A stretch of 64,000 nt of DNA from AP-15 sp963797115 (GCA_963797115.1 CAWCOH010000005.1:310001-374000); one strand, 5' to 3'. Numbered from the stretch's first letter, positions 26,567-35,855 are shown. The notes: generated by a model from the sequence alone, not told the origin. Program-made: numbers and translations.

Positions 26567-27880
26567 GTGCGGAAATTGGCGATCACAGTAATGCTGACCG
26601 TGCCTCTCGTCGCAGGCGGTGTCTTTGCTCAGCAAAAGGCCGGCAAGAACAACGTCTACGAAGAGCTCAATCTGTTCGACGAAGCCTTCGAGCGCATTCG
26701 TCATGACGCAGTCGACCCGGTTGCCGACGCGAAACTGGTCGGGGCGGCGATTGCCGGCATGTTGTCGGGGCTCGACCCACGCTCCTCGTTTATAGACGAG
26801 GACCAGTTCAAGGCGTTGCAGGCCCCGGTCGGCCAGGATGCCGACACTTCCGGCCTCGTCGTCACGATCGACAACGGCCAGCTCAAGGTCATTTCGCCCG
26901 AGGACGGATCACCGGCAGCGCGAGCCGGGGTCAGGCCGGGCGACGTCATCTTCGCGATAAACAAGGACCCGGTTTACGATCTGACCCTGGCCGAGGCCGA
27001 GCGGAAGCTGGGTGGGCCAGCCGGCAGCGAAGTCCAGCTGACCCTGCGTCATGGCGCCGAAAAGCCGGTCGATCTGATGATCAAGCGTGAAGCCTATAAG
27101 CTCGCGACGGTGACCACGCGTCTTGAAAAAGGCGATATCGGTTATGTCCGCATCGCCGGTTTCGACAACGGAACTCAAGCCGCGCTCGCCGGCGCCGTGC
27201 AGGATCTGCGGCAAAGAGCGGGCAACAAGCTGATCGGCCTCATTCTCGATCTGCGAAACAATCCGGGTGGCGCTTTCGACGGTGCAGTGGCAGCCGCCGA
27301 CGCCTTCCTCGACAAAGGCGAAATCGTCGTCGTCAAGGGACGCAAACCCGGCAACGTCAAGCCGGTCAGCGCCACCCCAGGCGAGATCGCCAAAGGGTTG
27401 CCGGTGGTGGCACTCGTCAACGGTGGCACGGCGCGCGAGGCCGAGCTCGTCGCCGGGGCCCTGCAGGACAACCGCAGGGCGGTTCTTCTCGGCACCAAGA
27501 CCTTCGGCGAAAGCTCGATCGAGAGCGTGATCCCGCTCGGCAGCGGCGGCGCGATCCGGCTGACCACCGCCCGTTTTACCACGCCCTCCGGCCGGGAGAT
27601 CCAAGGCAAGGGCCTGGAACCGGATCTCGCCGTAACCCCATTGCGCCTGGCAAAACTGGCGCAGCGCGAGGGTCGGCGCGAGGCCGATCTGCCGGGTGCG
27701 CTGAAAAATCCGGACCAGCCCGCAGAAAAGCCCTCGACCGATGCCGCGACGGCGGCGGCCTCGACCGAGGCCCCCTCGGTTGCGACCGAGGACATGGGCT
27801 CGGCAAGTGACGAGCAATTGATCCAGGCGATGGATGTTCTGCGCGGTCTCTCGGTAGTCGGCCGGCGCGCCGCGCGGTGA
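26567..27880 (+). CDS. S41 (CtpA-like) family protein lacking the catalytic Ser and Lys: pseudoprotease
   Basis: A 437-aa protein with an N-terminal signal anchor, a PDZ domain (SPAARAGVRPGDVIFAINK) and an S41 peptidase core (LGLILDLRNNPGG-type motif, here GLILDLRNNPGGAF). In active C-terminal processing proteases the nucleophile stands in NGGSASASEI and the Lys 25 residues later in TFGKGSV. Here these read NGGTAREAEL and TFGESSI: Ser is Arg (codon 27434-27436) and Lys is Glu (27509-27511). The frame is otherwise intact, with an Ala/Thr-rich C-terminal tail. I chose the GTG at 26567 because AGAGG lies six bases upstream. It is probably a non-catalytic regulator or scaffold. Confidence 0.8.
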   Translation: MRKLAITVMLTVPLVAGGVFAQQKAGKNNVYEELNLFDEAFERIRHDAVDPVADAKLVGAAIAGMLSGLDPRSSFIDEDQFKALQAPVGQDADTSGLVVTIDNGQLKVISPEDGSPAARAGVRPGDVIFAINKDPVYDLTLAEAERKLGGPAGSEVQLTLRHGAEKPVDLMIKREAYKLATVTTRLEKGDIGYVRIAGFDNGTQAALAGAVQDLRQRAGNKLIGLILDLRNNPGGAFDGAVAAADAFLDKGEIVVVKGRKPGNVKPVSATPGEIAKGLPVVALVNGGTAREAELVAGALQDNRRAVLLGTKTFGESSIESVIPLGSGGAIRLTTARFTTPSGREIQGKGLEPDLAVTPLRLAKLAQREGRREADLPGALKNPDQPAEKPSTDAATAAASTEAPSVATEDMGSASDEQLIQAMDVLRGLSVVGRRAAR

Positions 27881-28199
27881 GGGTGACCAGATCGGGGGAT
27901 TTGGGCGGCGCGAATTTCCCTGCCGTACCCCGAGGCTCAGGGAGAAAATCGGCCGCGGGTGCGAAAGCGAAATCATTGTACCCCGCGGATCAAAGGCTTA
28001 CCAATCCGCGCTGACGCGGCTCGGACGCTTTGGCAGGGAGGGTTGGACGGTTCGAGGGACGTGAGGAGGAAACCTGGCACCAGTCGCAATCGTAAGGAAA
28101 ATTCGGATCCATCACCATAATATCAATTATCTCATTGACAATTGCGTATGGCTCTCCTACATGGAGGCGACCTTCGCTTTGGCAAGAGGCCCGCAGTTT
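27881..28199. other. Spacer with AT-rich centre
   Basis: 319 bases without a gene. The stretch 28107-28150 is AT-rich (CACCATAATATCAATTATCTCATTGACAATTG) and contains TTGACA at 28135-28140, a candidate -35 box for the DUF5681 gene. Confidence 0.35.
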
Positions 28200-28520
28200 A
28201 TGACCGAGAAGAAGCGCGATTACGAGGTTGGCCATGGTAAACCGCCGGTGGGTAGCCGATTTCAGAAGGGCCAATCCGGTAACCCGGGTGGTCGGCGCGC
28301 GACGACCGCGCCCGCCGTGCTGGTCCGCACGCTCCACGAGGAGGTGGTCGTGGCCGCGAAGGGCCGTCGCGAAAAGACCACCAGACGTGAGGTTGTCATC
28401 GTTCGGCTGCCCGACAGATCGGCCGGCGGCGTTCTCCCGGTGCCCAAGACGCTGACCGACATGCTGCAAGACATCGACAAGAAGGCCAGCCTGTCTATGC
28501 CCTCTGCAGAAACCGTATAG
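28200..28520 (+). CDS. DUF5681 domain protein
   Basis: A 106-aa protein. Its N-terminal half has the DUF5681 signature YEVGHGKPPVGSRFQKGQSGNPGG, a basic Gly-rich region found in many alphaproteobacteria and in some phage-related genes. It is followed by a helical part and a short basic segment. The start at 28200 follows AAGAGG by nine bases; an in-frame ATG at 28161 is possible. No phage genes are nearby. Function is unknown. Confidence 0.7.
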   Translation: MTEKKRDYEVGHGKPPVGSRFQKGQSGNPGGRRATTAPAVLVRTLHEEVVVAAKGRREKTTRREVVIVRLPDRSAGGVLPVPKTLTDMLQDIDKKASLSMPSAETV

Positions 28521-28659
28521 CGGCTGCCAGGGACGACCTTTTACGTCCCGGCCCACGCTCGTGCGCCATACCGAACGGCTGGCGACCCTCGCGGGCCTTT
28601 GCCTCGGCGGCAGCCGCGTACAAGCTGGGGCCGGTGACCAAGCGGATCGCGGCGGCGAC

Positions 28660-29001
28660 ATGACCAGGCGCACGCCGGCCCTCGCTCGGGCCTTTGCCGG
28701 GCGGTGGCGGATCGTCGAGATGGATCAATGGGAAGACCTTGATCTCCTCGAACCCGCGCACATCACGTTCACCGGCACGGATGGCGGCAAACTCACGTTC
28801 GTGGCTGTCGAAGGCGACCTCGACGTGCGCTACCGGTCTCGGGATGGCCCGGCTTGTGCCGAATTTTCATGGGAAGGTTTCGACGACGATACCCCTGCGC
28901 ACGGCCGCGGCTGGGTCGCCTTGGGAACCGCAGGCCGCCTCGTCGGTCACGTTTTCATCCACAAAGGCGACGATTTCGGATTTGTCGCCGATCGCGAGTG
29001 A
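28660..29001 (+). CDS. Conserved hypothetical protein
   Basis: A 113-aa protein with a beta-rich pattern: FAGRWRIVEMDQWEDLDLL, then KLTFVAVEGDLDVRY, EFSWEGFDDD.PAHGRGW and GHVFIHKGDDFGFVADR. I have seen this pattern in many bacterial hypothetical proteins of unknown role and can name no function. The frame is open further upstream (28561), but those residues look non-coding. Start support is weak. Confidence 0.6.
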   Translation: MTRRTPALARAFAGRWRIVEMDQWEDLDLLEPAHITFTGTDGGKLTFVAVEGDLDVRYRSRDGPACAEFSWEGFDDDTPAHGRGWVALGTAGRLVGHVFIHKGDDFGFVADRE

Positions 29002-29667
29002 CCTCGCCGGCAGCCGGTCAGACGCCGAGCTCTAAGTCTAAGACGGCGCTCCTCAGCCAACGCGCCGCAAGCAGAGGGTGTTCCGCAGGGGATCGATGTG
29101 CTCCCACTTCGCGGCTTCAGGCGAAGCGGCGCTCGACAGACTCGCCGGGATAGTGTGCGCAAGGTTCTGCAAATCGGATTGAGCGCGAGTTGGGCAGATC
29201 GCGTTCGCCACGAATGATCATGGTATGCGGGTGATTTCGCAGCCACCGGATCCGCTCCAGTTGCGGGCGAAATTGTCATCGGTGTCATCGGTGATGAAGA
29301 ACCGGAATACACGCTAGGCGAGGTTGGCTCGCACCAGCCGCTCGACATCGCCGGCGTCGTGCCAGCGCGACTTGCACCGTTACGGTATTTCGAAACCGCC
29401 CGCGGTTGCATCATGGCTTTCCGTGCTGCTGTGCAACAACGGAACCTGTCGCAGGAAACGAGCAACGCAATTTGAGATCGCGCGCGAAGGGGCGAAGGCG
29501 AGCGGATCCCGCATCTGACCCCAAAGCCATTCGGCTGCTCCCGGCAATGAAATCCCAAATAGGCGCAGATGCGGGAAGCATTATCCAGTAGCGGGAAAGT
29601 TGGGATCTTATCACGGGAGGCGGTGTTTCAGTGATTGCGCAGTAGCGTAGGCTTTATGGAGCTGAAT
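29002..29667. other. Spacer holding a radical SAM gene relic
   Basis: Apart from the relic listed at 29225-29390, the stretch holds no gene I can support. The last 60 bases should carry the promoter of the peptidoglycan-binding protein gene. Confidence 0.4.
29225..29390 (-). pseudogene. Fragment related to the radical SAM gene at 33351-35054
   Basis: The minus strand reads KSRWHDAGDVERLVRANLA, then a stop, then VFRFFITDD and NFARN. It corresponds to residues about 235-275 of the intact radical SAM protein (KSRWRDADDVERLVRANLA, FRFFITDDNFARN), with one Gln codon turned into a stop and a nine-base insertion in the middle. Nucleotide similarity is high over about 120 bases. It is a decayed partial copy. 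Confidence 0.8.
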
Positions 29668-30201
29668 ATGAAACGCTTAATTTTGACCACGGCATCAATT
29701 CTCGCTCTCGGGTTGGGCGGATACGGAGTGTCCTATGCCGCCAGCGGCAGTCCCGGAAGCGGAGCAACACCCGGCATGGCAGCGCCGAGCGGCGCCATGC
29801 AGAACCCGTCGAACGGCGGCAGCAGCGCCAACCCCGGCACGACCTCCATGCCATCGGCCGCGGCAACATCACAGCCCGGCTACAATGCCAACCCCGCGGC
29901 GGGCCAATGGGGCACGAGCGGGCATATGGCCGGCCACAGCGAGGTCAGCGAGGCTCAGCAAAAATTGCAGCAAGAGGGGCTTTATCACGGGGCCGTCGAC
30001 GGCATCATCGGGCCGGAGACCAGGCAGGCCCTCCGGCAGTACCAACAGCAGCACGGCTTGCAGATGACCGCTAATCTCGATCAGCAGACGCTCGATCACC
30101 TGCTGGTAAACCCGTCCGGCGGGCAGGGCTCGAGCAGTCCCAGCATGGCGCCGCACCACCCCTCGGCGAATAATCCCAATCATCCTGCCAGCGGCAGATA
30201 G
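29668..30201 (+). CDS. Secreted peptidoglycan-binding domain protein
   Basis: A 177-aa protein. A signal peptide (KRLILTTASILALGLGG, cleavage near YAAS) is followed by a 65-residue Gly/Ser/Pro/Asn-rich linker and one PG_binding_1 domain (about residues 90-140: EAQQKLQQEGLYHGAVDGII, GPETRQALRQYQQQHGL), then a Ser/Pro/His-rich tail. GGAG lies eight bases before ATG 29668. It is expected in the periplasm, bound to cell-wall glycan or a related polymer. A strong hairpin follows the stop. Confidence 0.85.
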   Translation: MKRLILTTASILALGLGGYGVSYAASGSPGSGATPGMAAPSGAMQNPSNGGSSANPGTTSMPSAAATSQPGYNANPAAGQWGTSGHMAGHSEVSEAQQKLQQEGLYHGAVDGIIGPETRQALRQYQQQHGLQMTANLDQQTLDHLLVNPSGGQGSSSPSMAPHHPSANNPNHPASGR

Positions 30202-30217
30202 TCGCCACAGGGTTCCT

Positions 30218-30242
30218 GGCGCCCCGCAATCAGCGGGGCGCC
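30218..30242 (+). terminator. Hairpin after the peptidoglycan-binding gene
   Basis: A perfect 10-bp stem (GGCGCCCCGC and GCGGGGCGCC) with a five-base loop AATCA, 17 bases after the stop codon. There is no clear T-run, so it may stabilise mRNA ends or act as a weak terminator. Confidence 0.65.
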
Positions 30243-30283
30243 CTCTGTCGCTGCGGCACTGGGGCGCGCCCGGGAGACGGCGG

Positions 30284-32315
30284 TCATGTCTCTGGGAAAC
30301 CGATACGGCGCAACCCCTCGATCACCGTGTGCTCTTCCAGCTCCAGTTCCTTCGGGCTGCTGTAATACGGCCTCAGGTCGCGAAAATTGGCGATCGAGTT
30401 CATCTCCGGTCTCAGCTTGAGCCCCTCGGCAAGCGATGCCCTCCCCCGTCGAGATCGCCTTTCAGACCCAGCGCACCGGCCAAATAAAAGTGAACCCACC
30501 ATACCTGCGGAGCGGCCGCGCGCGCCTTGGTCAGATAGTCTGCCGCCAGATCGGCATGGTTCAAAAACAGATGGCAGTTGCCAAGTTGCGCGTAGGAGCT
30601 CCACACCCACGGATCGCGCGGGCTGAGCCGCAGGCCCTTTTCCCCTTGTGCAATGCAGGCCTCGGGTTCGCCGAGGTTTGCCAAAGCCCAACCAAGCCCC
30701 CGGACCGCGCCTAAATTGTTGCGGTCGAGGGCGAGTGCTGTTTCGTGCTCGATCTGTCCTTCGCGCAATCGGTTTTTTTGGACTTGGCGAACTTGCCCCA
30801 TTGCCTGGTGCGCCCCCGAGCTGTTCGGATCGCGCTCGATCGCTTCGACGACCAGCTGCTCGGCGCGGGGAAGATCTTGCGAAACAGAACCGGCAGCATT
30901 AGTCGCCGCCGCAAGCAACGCGTTTGCCAGGCCGATCCGAGCGCCGTTGGACCGCGGATCGATTTCCGAGCGCGCGCTCGAAAGCCTGTCGAGCTTCTTT
31001 CAAGGTTGTTGGAGAAGTGGGTCGGTTGAACAAGTTCCATCCGCGCATGACGAAGTCGCGCGCCATCGGGATCGACGGCTTTGCGCTGCTCGATTCGAGC
31101 GACTTCGGCGGCGACCAGTTTCTGATTGAGGGTTCGGGCGAGGCGGACGGTTATTTCGGTCTGCGCGTTTGCCAGGTCGCGGCGGTCGGTATCGAAGCGC
31201 TCTGCCCAAAGGTGCGCGCCGCTTTCCGCATCGATCAATTGCACGTTGACTTGTACTTGATCGCCGCTCCGGCGGACGCTGCCCTCGACGACATAACGCA
31301 CCCTGAGGTCGCGCCCGATCTGCTTCACGTCGGTCGGTTTGCCCTTGTAGGTGAAGGCCGTGTTGCGGGCGATTACCAAGCTCCCCCCAATCCGCGAGAG
31401 ATCGGTGGTCAGATCGTCGGTGATGCCGTCGGCGAAATATTCCTGCTCCAGGTCATTCGAGAGGTTGGCGAAGGGGAGGACCACCATCGACAGACGCGGC
31501 GCGGGTTCTGCCACGGGAACAGGCGGGCGTTGTGCGCTCGCCGCTGCCGGCGCCTGGACCGGTACAGCTGACGGATTCCCTTTAGGCCACGCCCACCAGA
31601 CCGCACTCCCAATACCGATCACGACAACAAGGCTCGCCGCGACAATAGCGAGCCCGGGGGTGCTGCGGCGGCGTGGCACGCATGGTTGCGCCGGTGTTGT
31701 TACTTCCGGCAGCGACGCCACTGCAGCTGCACTCATCGCAAAGGCATGCACCGGCTGCGCGATGTTCTTGACGCTCTGCTCGCCCATGTCGTCGAAGGTG
31801 TAGGGGAGCCTGTCGCCGATATGGTCGCGGACCGTGCGCGAGATGCAGATGCCGCCCGGTTCGGCCAACGCCTCCAGCCGCGCGGCGATATTGACGCCAT
31901 CGCCGTAGATGTCCTCGCCGTCGATGATCACGTCGCCGAGATTGACGCCGATGCGAAGGGTGATGCGCTGATCCTCGGCGATACCGGCATTGCGGTCGAC
32001 CATCGCCCGCTGGATTTCGGCCGCGCAGCGCACCGCATCGACGACGCTCGAAAACTCCACCAGCATGCCGTCGCCGGTGGTCTTGACGATGCGGCCGCGA
32101 TGCTCGGCGATCTTCGGGTCGGCGAGCTGGCGACGATGCGCCTTGAGGCGCTGGAGCGTGCCCTCTTCATCCGCTCCCATCAGCCGCGAATAGCCCGCGA
32201 CATCGGCGGCGAGGATCGCCGCCAGACGGCGCGTTTCGGTCGCCACTACCGCTTCGCGCGACCCTCTGCGCCGGTCGGCGATGCCGCGCTCGACGAACAC
32301 GCGCCCCTGGGCCAT
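30284..32315 (-). pseudogene. Class III adenylate/guanylate cyclase with TPR tail, broken by three frameshifts
   Basis: The first frame (32315 to about 31065) encodes a class III cyclase catalytic domain (LAAILAADVAGYSRLMGADE, VKTTGDGMLVEFSSV), a membrane segment (LAIVAASLVVVIGIGSAVWW) and a TolB-like segment (MVVLPFANLSND). The TPR part continues in two other frames (DFVMRGWNLFNRPT; LEIDPRSNGARIGLANALL; ASLAEGLKLRPEMNS). Joining needs corrections near 31063 and 30966 (one extra base each) and about 30444 (a shift in a C/G run). A repaired product would have about 675 aa. I took the start at ATG 32315. Cyclase-TPR proteins of this type are common in rhizobia and relatives. Confidence 0.75.
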
Positions 32316-32429
32316 CCTCTCAGCCCCGCTATTTCGCGACGTTGGTAAACGCCTCCCACAGCATAGTTCCTGCAATCGTCCCAGGTCCAGCAGTGTCAGG
32401 CGGCGGGCGACTGTCGCCACCTTCGTCTC

Positions 32430-32540
32430 AAGGCTTATGGAGGCGCCGTCGATTGGCGTCAGTGCAGCATCGGCGGGGGGCGCAGGTCGTGCTCGACGCG
32501 GCGGATGCGGCGCAGATCAGGATAAACGTCAGGTCGAGGG
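32430..32540 (-). pseudogene. Short relic of the radical SAM gene C-terminus
   Basis: The stretch resembles the 3' end of the intact radical SAM gene. GCGCCGTCGATTGGCGTCAG followed by GCGGCGGATGCGGCGCAGAT matches the region near 33408-33480 at nucleotide level, corresponding to LHRIRRRVERDPS and ALTPIDG. No open frame survives. It overlaps the far upstream end of the cyclase frame. Confidence 0.55.
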
Positions 32541-32541
32541 C

Positions 32542-33027
32542 TTAAGAGAGGGGGTCGAAATCGGTCTCTATCTCTGCCGGCAAATCGCGGAGCATCTTGA
32601 TCGCCGAGCCGCGCATGGACGGCGGCTTTTCTCTCGGTTCACCGTGCCAAAAACAAGACACGTCTGCTTTGACCCCATCGCGGGCCATCATTTCACGGAG
32701 TTGGGCAAGACGGTCCTCCTCGCCGGGGCCGCGGAAGATCAAGCTGATCAGATAATCCAGATGCCGGTTGAGATCCCCGCTCGCGACAAAATCATCGGTG
32801 GCAAGAAACCAGATGCCCGTCCGTCCCACGAGATGGCCGGTATACGGGCCGTCGAAATACTTCTCTCCTTTGCGGTAGGCTTTTGTCGGCCGCGCCCGAA
32901 GTATGGCCGAGATCCGATCAGGACCGAGCTGATCGCCGGAAAATCGGAGGGTCGCGAACACCCGCTGCGGCGCGGCGGCCTTACGAGATCTCGTTGTAGA
33001 TGTTCCCGAGGACATCGCCCTGTTCAT
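32542..33027 (-). CDS. DUF4279 domain protein
   Basis: A 161-aa reading (or about 139 aa if started at the GTG at 32961). The DUF4279 pattern is clear: RVFATLRFSGDQLGPDRISAIL, then PTKAYRKGEKY, GRTGIWFLATDDFV and LNRHLDYLISLI. The upstream frame overlaps the end of the preceding small gene by 47 bases, which argues for the shorter start and translational coupling. Function is unknown. Confidence 0.7.
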   Translation of the reverse strand: MNRAMSSGTSTTRSRKAAAPQRVFATLRFSGDQLGPDRISAILRARPTKAYRKGEKYFDGPYTGHLVGRTGIWFLATDDFVASGDLNRHLDYLISLIFRGPGEEDRLAQLREMMARDGVKADVSCFWHGEPREKPPSMRGSAIKMLRDLPAEIETDFDPLS

Positions 33028-33193
33028 CCCTTACCGAGCCATCGCTCCAGATGATAACGCGATCCGCGCCCCGCAGTCCCTGCCCTCGTTTGATACGGTG
33101 CAGGGCTCGGCGCAGCTCCCATCGCTGGATGCCGAGGATACGGGCGACCTCGTTTGTCGGATTTCCCGGATTGCTCCAGATTATGCGCGCCAT
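32981..33193 (-). CDS. Small helix-turn-helix-like hypothetical protein
   Basis: A 70-aa protein: MARIIWSNPGNPTNEVARIL then GIQRWELRRALHRIKRG suggests a helix-turn-helix, followed by GLRGADRVIIWSDGSVRDE and GNIYNEIS. Similar short proteins with the same tail pattern occur in other alphaproteobacteria (recollection, not searched). No ribosome-binding site stands out. It overlaps or closely precedes DUF4279 on the same strand. Confidence 0.5.
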   Translation of the reverse strand: MARIIWSNPGNPTNEVARILGIQRWELRRALHRIKRGQGLRGADRVIIWSDGSVRDEQGDVLGNIYNEIS

Positions 33194-33350
33194 ACCGGCA
33201 GCGGATGGTCAACAAGGATCAATTTCGCGTCAAGGGTGCGTCGGTCGCGAGATTGAAGCTGCCCCCCGCTCCGATCGCTTGCTCACCCCGAAGGGCGGCG
33301 GACAAGCGTCGCACGCCAGAACGCCAGGGCATTTGCTTGAACGCCTTCTC

Positions 33351-35054
33351 CTATGCCGCAGCGCCGACGATCTGTTCCTTTTTGCGGCGCATGACGGAGA
33401 GTTCGCCGTCGATTGGTGTCAACGCGGGGTCGGTATAAGCGCTCGGGTCGCGTTCGACGCGACGGCGGATGCGGTGCAGATAGAGGTAGAAGGCAGCGAG
33501 CTTGAGGTGGGTTTCGAGAACCTCGCGGACCCGCCTGACATAAAAGACGAGCGGGTTCTGGCGCGGCAGGCCGGCGCGGCGCTGGCGGCGCAATTTGCGG
33601 CGGAAATAGCCACCCTGCAGCGGATGCACGTTTTCCTGCAGAAAGGTGAAATAGAATTGGAGGATGTGGTTTAGGAGGCGCACCGGCTTGATCCCGGAGC
33701 CTTTGGCGCGCTGGAAGATCCTTTCGATATGCTCGGCCGAGTAATAGAGGTCCCAGGCCTGGCGGTAGACCGCCTGCCACTCGCCTGGCGTCATCACCGC
33801 ATGGCCGGTGGTGACGTGCTCGAGGTCGTATTTGTTCATGTCGGGGTCCATCCACACCCCGTTCTTATCGAGCATCTGGTGATCTGCCGAGCCCGGCAAT
33901 GGCGTCAGGATGAAGAATTCGAGCAGATCGACCGGCAGTTCCTGTTGCACTGTACGGATGTCGCGCGCGATCCGCTCGGGCGTATCGCCCGGGAAGCCCA
34001 GAATGTAGCCCGCATAGGTGATAACCCGCTGGGCTCGCCAGGCGAGAAACATCTGGCGGTATTCGTGCACCCGGTTCTGCTTTTTCTTGGCCTGCAGCAG
34101 ATTATCGGGGTTGATGTTTTCGAGCCCGATAAAGACCCGCTTGCAGCCGGCGCGCGCCGCCTTCTCGACGAAGTTCGGGATGCGGTGGCACAAGGTGTCG
34201 ACCTGGATGATGAACTGCAGCCCGAGCCCTTCCTGCTCGCGCATCTCGATCAGCCGGTCGAAGATCGCCTCCCAGTTGCGGTTGCGCGCGAAATTGTCGT
34301 CGGTGATGAAGAAGCGGAAGACACCCTGGGCGAGGTTGGCGCGCACCAGGCGCTCGACATCATCGGCGTCGCGCCAGCGTGACTTGCGCCCCTGGACGTT
34401 GATGATCGTGCAAAAGCTGCACTGAAACGGGCAGCCGCGCCCGGCGTCGAAAGCGCCGATCGTCTCGCCGTAGCGCCGCACGATGTCGAGCGGCAGGAAC
34501 GGGGTCACCTGCTGCTGCAGCCCGGGCAGATCGGCCATGAAGTTGTAGATCGGCTCGAGGCGCCCGGCGAGGGCGTCGGCGAAGAGCCCGGCGAGCCTTC
34601 CCTCCGCCTCACCCGCGAACAGGCTCACCCCGAGGTTCTTTGCGGCTTCGAGGTCCGGCGGCAGCTCGGGGAGCATCGCCAGGCAGCCCGAGACGTGGAA
34701 CCCGCCGATCGCAACCTGGATGCCGGCTGTGCGGAACCGGGCAGCGAGATCCATCGCGCGCGGGAACTGGTTCGACTGCACGCCGACGAGGCAGACGAGC
34801 CCGCCACCGGCAGCCTTGATCCGTCGGATGATCCGGCGGATCGGGATCACCGTGTGGCACTCGTCATAGGCCTGAATCTCGATCGCGACCTCAGGGCCGA
34901 GCGCGCGCCGCTCCGCCAGATCCATCGCGATACCGTAAAGGCAGGCGAGCGAGTTCGACGGGATCCACGATTTCCACCATTGGATCACATAGCCGTCGTC
35001 GTCGTAATGCGACGGTTTGATCAACTCGACGACGAACCGGCGGTCCCCCAACAA
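33351..35054 (-). CDS. B12-binding-type radical SAM enzyme
   Basis: A 567-aa protein. The N-terminal half (to about residue 180) resembles a cobalamin-binding domain in layout (LVCLVGVQSNQFPRAMDLAARF, AIGGFHVSGCLAMLPE) but I see no DxHxxG motif. The radical SAM domain has the CxxxCxxC cluster in GRGCPFQCSFCTI near residue 212, then FFITDDNFARN, IQVDTLCHRI, VFIGLENINPDNL and YILGFPGDTPE. A basic C-terminal region of about 120 residues follows. The start is a TTG with GGGAG five or so bases upstream, as no ATG fits. The reaction is unknown. Two relics of similar sequence lie downstream. Confidence 0.8.
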   Translation of the reverse strand: MLGDRRFVVELIKPSHYDDDGYVIQWWKSWIPSNSLACLYGIAMDLAERRALGPEVAIEIQAYDECHTVIPIRRIIRRIKAAGGGLVCLVGVQSNQFPRAMDLAARFRTAGIQVAIGGFHVSGCLAMLPELPPDLEAAKNLGVSLFAGEAEGRLAGLFADALAGRLEPIYNFMADLPGLQQQVTPFLPLDIVRRYGETIGAFDAGRGCPFQCSFCTIINVQGRKSRWRDADDVERLVRANLAQGVFRFFITDDNFARNRNWEAIFDRLIEMREQEGLGLQFIIQVDTLCHRIPNFVEKAARAGCKRVFIGLENINPDNLLQAKKKQNRVHEYRQMFLAWRAQRVITYAGYILGFPGDTPERIARDIRTVQQELPVDLLEFFILTPLPGSADHQMLDKNGVWMDPDMNKYDLEHVTTGHAVMTPGEWQAVYRQAWDLYYSAEHIERIFQRAKGSGIKPVRLLNHILQFYFTFLQENVHPLQGGYFRRKLRRQRRAGLPRQNPLVFYVRRVREVLETHLKLAAFYLYLHRIRRRVERDPSAYTDPALTPIDGELSVMRRKKEQIVGAAA

Positions 35055-35432
35055 CGTCTCCCTCGGTACTACATGAGCTTATCTTGCGCCACCGCCGCGA
35101 GAAAGGGCAAGTTGGATTAGATCCGCTGTGACTCGCTCTCTAGTCTAGCCAGAGGCTAGCCGGACCTACCCTCAGGAAACGATTTGATCGGGATAAATGT
35201 CTCCTTGGTACATTGGCTTTACCCTCCAGTAGGTCAATTGCTAATGTGATACTGGCGGCACTCATGCCTTGCGCGTCCTGCTCGATCAATTGCGCTCTGA
35301 TGGGCAAAACTTCCTTTGATTAAGAGCGCGTTGCTTCTTCAGCCTTTGAGCGCCTCTATCATAGTTTGCCGCTTTTCGCCTCTGCTTCGGTTATCTGAGC
35401 CCACAAATGCATTTGCAGTCTCGCCCTGAGCA
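35055..35432. other. Spacer between radical SAM gene and ndk
   Basis: 378 bases lying upstream of the radical SAM gene and downstream of ndk. Small frames are present, but none has a recognisable domain. The radical SAM promoter is expected near its start. Confidence 0.4.
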
Positions 35433-35855
35433 CTAGGGGCATATTTCGATTGCCGAGAAGAAAAAGCCGATCTCCCGCTCGGCATTGTCGGCAGAATCCG
35501 ATCCGTGCACCGAATTCGCCTCGATCGACTGCGCGAAGTCCTTGCGGATGGTTCCCGGATCGGCTTTCGCCGGGTCCGTGGCGCCCATAATCTCACGATT
35601 GAGCGCTACTGCGTCCTGCCCCTCGAGGACCTGAACGACAACCGGGCCCGAGGTCATGAAATCGACGAGGCTGCGATAGAAGGGACGCTCGGCATGCACC
35701 TCGTAAAAGCTCTCAGCCTGGCTCGGCGAAAGCCGCATGCGCTTCTGCGCAACGATACGCAGGCCCTTCCTTTCGAAGCGATCGTTGATGGCCCCGGTCA
35801 GATTGCGCCGGGTCGCGTCCGGTTTGATAATCGACAGCGTTCGTTCGATCGTCAT
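35433..35855 (-). CDS. ndk: Nucleoside diphosphate kinase
   Basis: A 140-aa enzyme of normal length that transfers the terminal phosphate between nucleoside tri- and diphosphates. It starts MTIERTLSIIKPDA and carries RRNLTGAI, RPFYRSLVDFMTSGPVV, the ATP-site GATDPAKADPGTIR and the catalytic His in NSVHGSDS. The C-terminus IGFFFSAIEIC is usual. I used the ATG at 35855 (MTIERT); the first in-frame ATG at 35861 adds two residues. It is monocistronic here. Confidence 0.97.
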   Translation of the reverse strand: MTIERTLSIIKPDATRRNLTGAINDRFERKGLRIVAQKRMRLSPSQAESFYEVHAERPFYRSLVDFMTSGPVVVQVLEGQDAVALNREIMGATDPAKADPGTIRKDFAQSIEANSVHGSDSADNAEREIGFFFSAIEICP

